Shown here piece by piece: positions 1-7,902 of a DNA stretch of 36,437 nucleotides. Location of the stretch: contig WION01000533.1 of assembly GCA_015039365.1 (NCBI GenBank), forward strand, positions 1 to 36,437, given 5' to 3'. Position numbers and translations under genes: made by a program. Under the pieces are notes generated by a model that was given only the letters and a program-made list of their open reading frames with translations, was not told the DNA's origin and searched no databases. How positions within the stretch are numbered: position 1 is the stretch's first letter; each line of letters begins with the position of its first letter. The stretch is from Amanita rubescens (taxonomy: Eukaryota; Basidiomycota; Agaricomycetes; Agaricales; Amanitaceae).

Positions 1-50
1 CGGAAGGTTTCGGAGATTGGTTCCAACGTAGCCGGAATCGGCTCGTTACA
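1..50 (-). repeat. Terminal 50 bp of a gag-element LTR
   Basis: Identical to the last 50 bp of the LTR at 20095-20491, ending in ...TTACA and followed by the same TCGG flank. It shares the T at position 18 that distinguishes the right LTR (20459) from the left LTR (18230). The rest of the LTR and its element lie upstream of the window. Confidence 0.93.
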
Positions 51-59
51 TCGGTTGAA

Positions 60-247
60 CCGACTATTACCAGCTTTTGACTGGTCTCGACCATGACCAG
101 TCAAGAGTTGGTCAAGAGTCATGACCGCAGTGACAGGACTGGTCATGCATGGTTCCGGTTCAGTTCTCCTCCTTGCAGGAGAATTTGTAACCGGTTTTTT
201 GGCCTTTGGGGCCAAAAAACCGGACTTAACCGGACTTTCAATCACTA
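60..247. mobile_element. Fragment of hAT-like palindromic element, right end
   Basis: ACTGGTC/GACCAGT palindromes at 79-140 lead to a right end GGACTTTCAATCACTA at 232-247, which as reverse complement begins TAGTG and matches the terminal inverted repeat of the complete element at 506-1496. The left end was not found, so no target duplication can be shown. The gag-element LTR lies immediately to the left (1-50), and the missing end may have been lost or separated by that insertion. Confidence 0.5.
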
Positions 248-497
248 CTCCTGTGTTCCAGTCAGTGGGCATGTCCATGTATGTCTGGACAAGTTCTTCA
301 TTGTTGGCTTCCAATGAATTGAGGAGTTTGTGGAGAACCTTTTAAGTCTCCAGTTCTCTTCTTTGAGGAGCTTGATGATGTGCTCCTTGCTTTGGTCATC
401 TGGGCAAGGGACCATGGGCAGTAGGGATGTGGCGACAAAGAGCCGGACATGGGACTGGTAATGTAGGAAATCCAAGATTTCCTGGTGGATGCAGGCT

Positions 498-505
498 CTC
501 ATCCA
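498..505. repeat. Left 8-bp target-site duplication CTCATCCA
   Basis: Identical to 1497-1504 and directly abutting the left terminal inverted repeat of the hAT-like element. Confidence 0.88.
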
Positions 506-1496
506 TAGTGTTTGAAAGTCCAGTCCATTAGGACCAAAAAAAACTGGAACTGGACCGGACTGTGACTGGATTTGGACTGGGACTGGTCCATGGTCACACA
601 GGGTCCTTCCTGAATTGGACCGGTCTTTTTTAAGATTTTTAAAAATAAAAAAACCACAAAAAACCAGTTTGGACCAGTTTGGACCAGTCCTTTGAGCCCT
701 ACATACATGGAACCTATTCTACATTTGTTACCCTCTATTTTACCGATTTTTTGACCCATGAAATGTGGGAAATGGTTAAGATCTCAGCTCACAGTAACAT
801 TTTTCATATAAAAATCAAATAACATCTAAATTCTAACATAATCTAAACATGATTAATGTAGGTACAGGTATAGGAGTATGTGAGAGGGTGCAATGAATTT
901 AATTGGGCATAGTTAAGCAGTGGGAGAGCAAGAGTCAGCAACAATGGGTTTCATTCTCTCTTTGGTGGTCTCTTTGGTGATCTCTTTGGCAATGTTTGGC
1001 AGTCTCCTGGTATCATCAAAAATGGTTTTCATGTGTTACCTGGAGTGGAGCTAGGGTGAGGGTGTGTGAGAGGGCAGTGGGGCATACTAGTTGAGCAGTG
1101 GGAGGGCTTGAAGGGTCAGAAACAATGAGTTTCATTCTCTCATCTCTCTTTGGTGATCTCTTTGGCAATCTCTTTGGCAATGTTTGGCAGTCTCCTGCCA
1201 TCATCAAGAATGGTTTTCATGTAGCTTAACTGGCATGCAGCAGGGTGTGAGAGGGTGTGAGAGGGTACAGTGGGGTTCAATGGGGCATAGTTGAGTGGTG
1301 GGAGGGTGAGGGTTAGCAACATTGGGTTTCACATGGTTTACTCAAGTCAATTCTGACCTTGAAGACTGGTCCAAGACCAGTCTTAAGTGGTCCAGTTCCG
1401 GTTCTTTTGATATCAGGGACACCCTGAGACCGGTCTGGTTCTGGTCCTTCCAAAAAAGGAAATAAAAACCAGACCAGACCGGACTTTAAAACTCTA
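506..1496. mobile_element. Non-autonomous hAT-like DNA transposon, 991 bp
   Basis: The ends are inverted repeats: the left starts TAGTGTTTGAAAGTCCAGTC and the right, as reverse complement, TAGAGTTTTAAAGTCCGGTC (17 of 20 match). The 8-bp direct repeat CTCATCCA lies exactly outside both ends (498-505 and 1497-1504). An 8-bp target duplication plus termini starting TAGNG is the signature of the hAT superfamily. No transposase frame exists inside; the interior is palindromic ACCAGT motifs near both ends and a tandem repeat of about 190 bp in the middle. Mobility would therefore depend on a transposase supplied from elsewhere. Confidence 0.88.
881..1335 (+). repeat. Diverged ~190-bp tandem repeat, about 2.4 units
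   Basis: Units are anchored by TGAGAGGG at 881, 1067 and 1258 (periods 186 and 191). Each full unit carries GGGCATA..TT(A/G)AGCAGTGGGAG, a TTTCATTCTCTC segment and several copies of CTCTTTGGTGATCTCTTTGG, then GGCAGTCTCCTG. It lies inside the hAT-like element and has no coding frame of note. Confidence 0.85.
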
Positions 1497-1504
1497 CTCA
1501 TCCA
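1497..1504. repeat. Right 8-bp target-site duplication CTCATCCA
   Basis: Identical to 498-505 and directly abutting the right terminal inverted repeat. Confidence 0.88.
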
Positions 1505-2160
1505 TCGAAGGCGCCAACATCAAATGCAGGGTTGGTGACAGTGGGGGCCTGTTGGGTCTGTTCTGCATTCCCTTCCATAATCAATAGAGGTTTTGTTGGG
1601 GAATCAGTGAGTGTCTGAGGTTCTTGTTCCATCATGATGTGAGCAACTTTGTTACAGGTGTTGTGGGATAGTTGCTGCAGTTTTGCTCCTTTAGTGAATA
1701 AGTCTTCAGTCCATGTGGAAGTCCTTCTAGAAGATTCGGCGATGTCCTTGACTCGATCTACTAGATCTGTTAGTGCAATTGCACTGATCTCAGTTCAGTT
1801 TGTAAGTTCTAAGACATGCTATGCATCAGGTGCAATCTTGCTAGGATAGAACTGATGATGAATGGCAACAAGGTCATTGGGATTGTCGTTAAGGATGAAA
1901 GGGGGGTGTATATTGTTCCTGACATCTAGTATGGCTTGTTTGTAGAAGTGTTCTATGTCAGCAGTGCTAGGATTTGTTGTAAGAGATCAATTCTGAATTG
2001 GTGGATGGTGCATCTGTGCGAGAGTTTGGTGTACCATTCCATTCTATTGAGGTTGGTCCAAATCTCTATATGTATGGTCTGCACAGTCACAGTTATACTG
2101 GTCAGTGATCAGTTACAGTTACAGTTATGGCCAATGGCCCAATTGGTATAACTGATCTAT

Positions 2161-2236
2161 AACTGGTTATGACCATCATAACTGGTTATGACCATCATAA
2201 CTGGTTATGACCATCATAACTGGTTATGACCATCAT
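2161..2236 (+). repeat. 19-bp tandem repeat, 4 units
   Basis: Four exact head-to-tail units of AACTGGTTATGACCATCAT, followed by an inverted half-unit AACCAGTTATGATGACC. The corresponding tract in copy B has five units, so it has gained or lost one unit since the copies separated. Confidence 0.97.
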
Positions 2237-2430
2237 AACCAGTTATGATGACCAACTTGAAATGGGTTATCTGTAGTGAACTACACTGTCTACATTATCT
2301 TGAATTACCATATATCTTGAGCTCTAAAAGGGATACAACTCCAACTTACCCATGTATTTAAAAAGAAATTTTGAAAAAGATGACTACATGACCACTATAC
2401 CTCCCAACTCTCTACCTCACAATCTTCAGA

Positions 2431-2697
2431 AAAATAGCAAAATACTCTGCCAATAATGACACTACAATTGGCGGAGCATTTTCTATTTTTAGTTGCAGAT
2501 TATCCTATACATGTCACCACCAACCATCAGAAAAAATAGCAAAATACTCCGCCAGTGACAACACTGCAATTGGTGGAGCATTTTCTATTTCTATTTGCAA
2601 ATTATCCTATACATACATGCCACCAACCCTCAGAAAGAATAGCAAAATACTCTGCTGGTGATGAGACTGAAATTGGCAGAGCATTTTCAATTTCTAT
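2431..2697. repeat. Three tandem imperfect hairpins, ~102-bp period
   Basis: Each unit has a left arm AAAATAGCAAAATACTCTGC and a right arm of the type GGCGGAGCATTTTCTATTTT about 12 nt away, which pair with one or two mismatches or gaps over about 24 bp. Units lie at 2431-2490, 2533-2592 and about 2637-2697, and the spacers (TATCCTATACAT..ACCAACC.TCAGAAA) are also repeated. Variation inside the arms is partly paired: unit 1 has CTGCCAAT opposite ATTGGCGG, unit 2 has CCGCCAGT opposite ATTGGTGG. Confidence 0.85.
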
Positions 2698-2836
2698 TTG
2701 CAGATTTTTAACTGGTCATGACCAGTTAGTATGACCAGTCAACAGTAATCAGTCATCTTCTAACCAGTTATAACTGGTTATGCAAGGTTAACCTGACCAG
2801 TTGTGACTGGTTACAACTGGTCAGGCTACAGTTACT

Positions 2837-3678
2837 AGGTTCCTCCCTTGCCTACTCTCCCCCCTATCTTGACAATGCTCCCCCCCACATTGATGATGCC
2901 TGTCATCAATAATGAAGCCACTGCTGCCACAGCAGAACAAATGTCCTGATTGCAGAAGCAAAAGGCAAAGAAAGCAGTTAAGCTTTCAAATAACGTCCTC
3001 TGGCCACCATTACTCCATTACCACCACCTTTCCCCCCCTACCCATGACAACCATCGAAATGGTTGAGGAACCCATACCTGAACCACCTCCTAGCAACCCC
3101 AAAGCCTTCACACTTCTTGAAGATACACCAACGGTGGTTCTACCCACCATCATCATACTGGTCCATTGATGCCATCAATGTCAATTACATGAATCTGAGG
3201 TTGTCGTACCTCAACAAGAACATTATGCAGCCTCAGCCATTCCTGAGATCCCTACCTGACATCACCAATGTCGACACTGCTCCAAAGTGAGATGCCAATG
3301 ATATCAGTTTGGCATTTGTGCCAAGTTTGATCAGCCACTCAGCTCATTAGAGCCTGCCACTATAGTGTTCTCTTTTGAGCACATCCCTTGGGACATTCAT
3401 TGAATCACCTCTTTAGGGAGGTTAGCTACAGCATATGCCTTTCCTTCCTTGTTACTAATAATATATTTCAAATACTACTAAACACTTTAACACATGCATC
3501 TTCGATGTGTGTTATCCCATTATGTGACTTCTCTCATATTGCCTACTTTGTACTAGTTTACATCTTGCTCAATTGAATAACCTTTCTATTAATAATAATA
3601 AAAAAAGATGAGTAAGGGGTATTTGGTGTGGCACTGAGTGGTGAGGAAGAGTCAAGTATGTGACTGCTTAGTCAGCAT
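2837..3678. other. No gene recognised
   Basis: Two short plus-strand frames (2912-3169 and 3063-3290) overlap in different registers; one has a CPDC pair and a proline-rich stretch. Neither has a domain, supporting introns or a plausible start. An AT-rich stretch with AATAATAATAAAAAAA near 3590-3606 could be a retroposed tail, but no target duplication was found. Confidence 0.5.
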
Positions 3679-4509
3679 TTGGTTCTCTGGGTGATGGTAA
3701 ATAAAGTAAATGAAAATGAAAATAAGTGGCTAGGAAGTATGAGACCTAATTCCATAGCTAGGCTTGAGAAAGAGCTGTGGAAGTATTTCTTTGTGCTTGC
3801 TGCTGATGAGAATGTTGAAAATCAAGAAATGACACTGGAATCATTCCTTGGTAGATCTGTGGATGAAGTGCATCATATGATAAAAGCAGAGGACAGATGG
3901 TTTAAGAAGGTATCTATTTGTCTGTTTTGTGACAAATTCTTGCTAACAATAGAACAAGGTGGGGAAGAGGAGCAGGAAAATTCAGGATTGTCAGAGGATG
4001 AGTCAGAGGTGACAGATGAGGTGAGGGAGGAAGAAGCCCAGAACATGTAAGATGATACAATGAGTGGCATGACATTTGGGTATACAGGGAAAAGAAGGGG
4101 TACAGAAAGGATGTCAAAGGATGTTTCCATGGGTGACCTTTCTATATGTTTGAGTATCATGGCAAGCAGAACTGAATATCCTCCCATCATTCTCTTATCA
4201 GCAACAGAGAGTGATGAGGAAGAAGGAACCTCAGATTCCATGAGGTCAAGAGGAACCCAACAGCAGGGTAGGGTGGGACAGGGAGGAGTGGCACCCTCTT
4301 CTTCATATCTAACACCACTAACCCCTGCACAGAGGCAAAAGGCTCCCAATCCAAGGGAAGAGGAGAGTGATACATCTTCATCTTCAGCTTCACAAACTAG
4401 TACAAAGTCAAGTGAACCTAATCATCCCAAATTGGGAACTAGTCATAAATGGAAGAAATCCCAGCCAACACTTCCCTTGCTCATGAGGTACATGACATCA
4501 TTGACTTGA
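3679..4509 (+). pseudogene. N-terminal remnant upstream of the JmjC pseudogene
   Basis: Two consecutive plus-strand frames. The first (3679-4050) has a helical segment containing RPNSIARLEKELWKYFFVLA and ends in an acidic tail. The second (4060-4509) has an acidic patch ATESDEEEGTSD, then a Ser/Thr/Pro-rich low-complexity linker. A 1-nt frame change near 4448 joins the second frame to the start of the JmjC remnant (EEIPANTSLAHEVHDIIDLT), which is why it is read as the same ancestral gene. A possible 43-nt intron (3910-3952, branch GCTAAC) interrupts the first frame. Assignment of 3679-4050 to this gene is less sure than that of 4060-4509. No function can be named for this part. Confidence 0.45.
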
Positions 4510-5710
4510 CAAATGAATGGGTAAGATCATCATATAGTCCTGTTAACATATCTAACATCTCAATATCAGGATGAACTGGCAGAACTCCCTGAAGAGGATG
4601 TTGTTCAGAGGGCACTGATTGCAAGAAAAACACTCAAGAGTCAAACAGCCACTTCAGCTTTACAGTGATAACTTTGGTTCAGATAATGATTATCAGCCAT
4701 CACTTGGAGTAAGTTATTTTGATTAGTTTATAATATTTGAAGTGTGTTAAGTGTGAACCAGTCCCATGCAGACACGAACTTTCTTGAAGCACTAGCTGAA
4801 GCAGCAAAACCTTCTACAGAGAGAGTGTGTACCCATTTGTGGTGCTTAGTCAGACAGAATTCAAAGCATTGTCCCCTGGAGACATACTGAAGATATTCAG
4901 GTCAAACAAAGCATATACTTGTGGAAGGGATGGAGTATGATCTGAGAATGGAGTTTGATAGGAGAGGGCTTGAAAGGGTTGGGAACTGGGATGAACCCAG
5001 GACATTACAAGGTTGGTTTTCTTTTTACTTTGACACTATTCACATGTGCTGATTTGGTCAGACCTATCTATTGAACCTGATACCCCAAAAGGGTTCAATG
5101 GCAGGTTAATGACAATGTCACTCAAGGACCTTGAGTGGCATGCCAAATCTCCAAATGGGAGAATCCTAAACTGCTTGAAGCTACCCAATTCCACTGGGTG
5201 CAGTGAGCCACACATTATTTTATGTCAACTGACACAGTGGCCTGGTCCCACGCTCTCAACATGCCCATGTGCAAAAAGCACCAACAAAAGCCAATCACCA
5301 ACATCTGGTGGGAGTTGGCTGCCACAGCTGGTGCCATTAGGTACTGGCACTTGGACACCAATGGGTTTGCAACCTATATTGATTGATGTCCAGGTAGGCA
5401 AGAAGTGGTGGGTTGTTGCCAACTCAAAAGAGGGTGGTCCCTCCTTTGCATCCAGGGACTTTTACTCAAAATTTTGTGAGAGTGTCAATAATGACCTGTG
5501 GGATGTTCATGCAATCATGCTTGAACCAGGGCAAAGGCTGTAAGTAAATTCATTCTTTACATTTCTTATTTCTTATTAAATGGAAAAGTTACATGAGACC
5601 CCACACACCACATGCTGTGGTGACCCAGAACATTCCATATGCTTTGGGGTTTTTTTCTACAGCTGTGCAATATTAAAGGACACTTGCATTGGAATCCTTC
5701 AAGTATTTGT

Positions 5711-5724
5711 AGGGTCCTCTGTCT
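5711..5724 (+). repeat. Left 14-bp target-site duplication
   Basis: AGGGTCCTCTGTCT, repeated at 6058-6071. The last T is shared with the poly(T) tract, so the true length is 13 or 14 bp. Confidence 0.85.
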
Positions 5725-6057
5725 TTTTTTTTTTTTTTTTTAATAGAAAAGTTGGTTGTATTCAATGGTAAGCAATTACAATCGAGAAAGATACGGAGCC
5801 ATCAGTGATGGTGTAGGTTAAGAAACACAGTGCATTTGTATGATCAGGTATGGATATCAGACGGTTGTGGATATGTATGTAAGAGAAGGGAGAGGGAAAA
5901 CAAATTTATGGTACATCATCTGGTAGGTTGTCAAAGGAAAAAGCAGAGAGATTTGCTTTAATGAAGTCAGATAATGACTTGTCGTTGTGTTTGTATTTTC
6001 TAAGATATGTGAGATTAGGAAAAGAAAGGAGATACGTACAGCATGTGAGAACATGTG
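5725..6057 (-). mobile_element. Poly(A)-tailed retroposed insertion
   Basis: A 333-bp insertion that starts on the plus strand with 18 T (5724-5741) and is flanked by a 14-bp direct repeat. Read on the minus strand it is a sequence ending in poly(A), as produced by LINE-type target-primed reverse transcription. From its 5' boundary the minus strand stays open to a TAA near 5907, reading ...LSDFIKANLSAFSFDNLPDD near the end, followed by a 3' UTR-like stretch of about 165 nt and the A-tail. It looks like the 3' end of a processed mRNA (a 5'-truncated retrocopy) or a short LINE/SINE tail. No internal RNA polymerase III boxes were recognised. The source gene is not identified. Confidence 0.75.
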
Positions 6058-6071
6058 AGGGTCCTCTGTCT
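6058..6071 (+). repeat. Right 14-bp target-site duplication
   Basis: Second copy of AGGGTCCTCTGTCT. Removing the insertion and one duplication leaves an open frame running on from the JmjC remnant to a stop at about 6190. Confidence 0.85.
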
Positions 6072-6137
6072 GCTCTTACAAACTCAGACAGCAGGGACAG
6101 TTGGCTATTGCTGCACTGGATTGCAGCATACATCCAA

Positions 6138-6225
6138 TGTCATCTGACAGCCCACTTGCACATCCACCCATTCAACCCCTTGTATTAATATTAATATAAT
6201 AACTGTCAGATTTTGAAAAATGATT
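6138..6225 (+). repeat. Diverged direct repeat, copy 1
   Basis: Contains CAATGTCATC, then ACATCCACCCATTCAACCCC and an AT-rich ATTAATAT..ATTTTGAA stretch. It resembles 6744-6825 over about 85 bp. Both copies read MSS.S....HPP.QPL in one frame, so this may be a small duplication of the 3' end of the JmjC gene. Confidence 0.6.
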
Positions 6226-6298
6226 CTGGCCTGTAACCTTTAGAATACACTTAGTTGTAATTATCAATAACTTTAATCCATTCAAAGTGCCACACCAG

Positions 6299-6694
6299 TG
6301 TTACGACCATTGCCTGGTTGTCGGTATGGTTACCCAAGCATGCCCCACTCTATTTGTACTTCTTTCTACTCTATTCATTACCATTCCATATGCTTCTATT
6401 ACCTTCAGTATGATTTGTGATCTTTTGTTTCTACTTTTGACACATTATGTATACTTGTTTACATCAATAGTATAAATACTGCATCCCTTGATGTACCTAG
6501 ATCATCTTTTGCAATCTCACATGTCCATCATTGCCTTATCACCACATCCCTGAGTCTTGCCCTTGATTGTCAATCCTTGTGCCTAAGTCTATCAACCCCA
6601 CACCTGGTGCATCTTGTCAACCACCTCTTGCTCAGCCTTGTCCCTGTTGGCTATGCTCACTGCCTAAGCCCCTAACCCAGACTTGACCATTACA
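6299..6694 (+). mobile_element. Solo LTR, 396 bp, with 5-bp target duplication
   Basis: Begins TGTTACGACC and ends CCATTACA (TG..CA termini) and is flanked exactly by ACCAG on both sides (6294-6298 and 6695-6699). TATAAATA at 6471-6478 sits where an LTR promoter would be, followed by a plausible U3/R boundary. No internal region remains, so it fits a solo LTR left by LTR-LTR recombination. It is unrelated by eye to the copia LTR or the gag-element LTR in this window. Family is unassigned; the 5-bp duplication fits Ty3/gypsy or Ty1/copia. Confidence 0.75.
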
Positions 6695-6743
6695 ACCAGA
6701 TGGTGTTGCTAAAATTAGAAGTTATTCTATTTTTAGCAATGTC

Positions 6744-6825
6744 ATCCAAGTCCCTATTTACACATCCACCCATGCAACCCCTTATGTTATTGTAGTAACA
6801 ATCATATTTTGAAGCATAACATATC
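6744..6825 (+). repeat. Diverged direct repeat, copy 2
   Basis: Partner of 6138-6225: CAATGTCATCCA, ACATCCACCCATGCAACCCC, then ATTTTGAAGCATA. The solo LTR inserted between the two repeats. Confidence 0.6.
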
Positions 6826-6894
6826 CAAACCTCATAGTACTAATGGCTCACATTACTATGCATGGCACTGGTTGCATTTCAGCCAATGAATGCT

Positions 6895-6976
6895 GTCAAC
6901 TGGTCCAGACCAGTTTTGGTCCAGTTGCACCAAAAAAGGCAATAAAGACCAGACTGGACTGGACTTTTACACACTA
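6895..6976. mobile_element. hAT-like palindromic element, right end only
   Basis: CTGGTCCAGACCAGTTTTGG palindromes, a CACCAAAAAAGGCAATAAAG segment and the end GGACTTTTACACACTA at 6961-6976 repeat the right end of the element at 506-1496. No matching left end or 8-bp duplication was found. A 16-bp unit (TTTTGGTCCAGACCAG type) is present once more in copy B. Confidence 0.5.
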
Positions 6977-7438
6977 TATGTATGTATGAAGAGCCTATAT
7001 AGCAATGAATATGTGAAGTTGAAGCTGCCAAGTTACCTCATCAGGTGTTGTTGCAAAGAATGCGCAAAGTTAAAGCTGTCAAGTTATCTCATCAGGTGTT
7101 GTTGCAAAGAGAGCTTGACCATCACATTCATGTCCTGAGGTTCAAAACCTGGGCAACCCTATATACATATGTACCAGCTGGCAGTGGGGCATACATAGCA
7201 CACTTACTAAGGGTTGCAGCTGGGAGAGATTGCTGTCAGGCTTGGCAATGCAGTCAATTGAGTCCTAGTTATGGTGACAGCTCCTGTCAGTATATGTAGG
7301 TTGTACAGGTTACCTGGTTCTTTGGCAGAACAATTTGGGTTTTGAAGTCAATCTGCTGGGTTGATGGTTTTCATTGCTGGTGGATGTTTCTTCAATTGGT
7401 CACTGGTGTCAGACCCATTATCTTGTGGATCAAAATTG
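6977..7438. other. No gene recognised
   Basis: Apart from the 51-bp duplication, this stretch up to the copia element has short open frames without domains, introns or convincing starts. Confidence 0.5.
7016..7112 (+). repeat. 51-bp tandem duplication
   Basis: Two units anchored by AAGTT at 7016 and 7067, sharing CATCAGGTGTTGTTGCAAAG. The period is a multiple of three and the frame through it stays open, but no protein is recognised. Confidence 0.85.
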
Positions 7439-7815
7439 TGTTAAAAATGTGCAAAGTGTTGTTGCAACTCACTACAAATGTTGTAGTAGTTGTCTAGCCC
7501 TCTGATAGACTCAATACACGCTTTAGACGTTCACAAATGCGGTCTATAACAATTGATAGCAGTGATATTAAGTCTATATCCAAGTGTAGGTACTGTAGTT
7601 CCCTACGTGTAAGGAAACCTGGCCTGTTTGGTTCTATTTACTACCTATCCCATCAGGTGTGAGTTTAGGTGTCCACTATATCGCGTTTTGTCCACAGACA
7701 CAACCGCTACACCTATAAACTAGCTCATTATACACAAAATAAAGAATATAGTATTGTAACACTAAATATAAAGCATTTGAGCGATATCTGATGTTTAATC
7801 ACTCAATATTCAACA
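7439..7815 (-). repeat. 3' LTR of copia element A
   Basis: 377 bp, identical by eye to 12225-12601, with TG..CA ends and AATTG target duplication outside. Confidence 0.96.
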
Positions 7816-7826
7816 CTTCCTCCTGA
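7816..7826 (-). other. Polypurine tract of copia element A
   Basis: On the minus strand TCAGGAGGAAG directly precedes the 3' LTR, the position where plus-strand DNA synthesis is primed. Confidence 0.7.
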
Positions 7827-7902
7827 TTATACATCACTCCACTCATCTAAGCTTCCCCCCAAACCTATCCATCCTTCACCTTCCCCCTAATCCTACTAGC
7901 CT

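Larger units (their letters stand above)
248..2086 (-). pseudogene. Decayed unidentified gene split by a hAT-like element
   Basis: Minus-strand coding character is clear in two blocks. Block one, 2086 to 1505, reads through a helical segment containing WYTKLSHRCTIHQFRIDLL, then after a 1-nt frame change EHFYKQAILDVRNNIHPPFI, with in-frame stops TAG and TGA near 1825 and 1800, and ends ...NPAFDVGAF at the insertion. Block two, 504 to 250, contains ACIHQEILDFLHYQSHVRLF and, after another frame change, KLLNSLEANNEELVQTYMDM. Between them sits the 991-bp element at 506-1496. The protein family is not recognised. That the two blocks belong to one gene is inferred from shared strand, adjacency across a clean 8-bp target duplication, and similar style of sequence. 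Both ends abut palindromic transposon sequence, so the original gene limits are unknown. Confidence 0.55.
2087..2836. repeat. Palindrome and hairpin cluster
   Basis: A 750-bp non-coding block. ACTGGT/ACCAGT palindromes and a 19-bp tandem repeat fill the left side (2090-2260). Three tandem hairpins occupy 2431-2697. More palindromes fill the right side (2706-2830), including two perfect 20-bp ones: TAACTGGTCATGACCAGTTA and TAACCAGTTATAACTGGTTA. The overall symmetry suggests a foldback element, but no terminal inverted repeat plus target duplication could be fixed. Confidence 0.6.
4449..6190 (+). pseudogene. JmjC-domain protein pseudogene
   Basis: A broken multi-exon gene of the fungal JmjC-domain class (cupin-fold Fe(II)/2-oxoglutarate oxygenases, many of them histone demethylases). 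Plausible introns: 4521-4569 (GTAAGA..CAG, branch CTAAC), 4709-4771, 5012-5061 and 5540-5588 (GTAAGT..AAG). Across frames one reads FVVLSQTEFKALSPGDILKI, then FDRRGLERVGNWDE, then DLEWHA, then WWELAATAGAIRYWHLDTNG, whose H-L-D (5348-5356) is the HxD metal motif, then VQVGKKWWVV, and after the last intron YMRPHTPHAVV with the distal His (5611-5613), and HSIC-FG-FYS. Frame breaks: before 4660, near 4900, near 5222, a 4-bp ATTG duplication near 5380 and a missing base near 5627. A retroposed insertion at 5725-6057 splits the C-terminal end. It cannot encode an active enzyme as it stands. Confidence 0.72.

Noticed and set aside
1016..1322. Short minus-strand frames with KRLPKRSPKR-like basic runs
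   Set aside because: They fall in the ~190-bp tandem repeat inside the hAT-like element and are produced by the CTCTTTGG repeats.
2161..2697. A CRISPR-like array of regularly spaced repeats
   Set aside because: The 19-bp units are contiguous with no spacers, and the ~102-bp units repeat their spacers too. There are no cas genes and the DNA is eukaryotic.
2912..3290. Two overlapping plus-strand frames of 75-85 residues
   Set aside because: They overlap in different registers, are proline- or low-complexity-rich, and have no introns, domain or conserved neighbour to support them.
3580..3610. A retroposed poly(A)-type tail (AATAATAATAAAAAAA)
   Set aside because: No flanking direct repeat was found, and the tract is too short and mixed to support retroposition.
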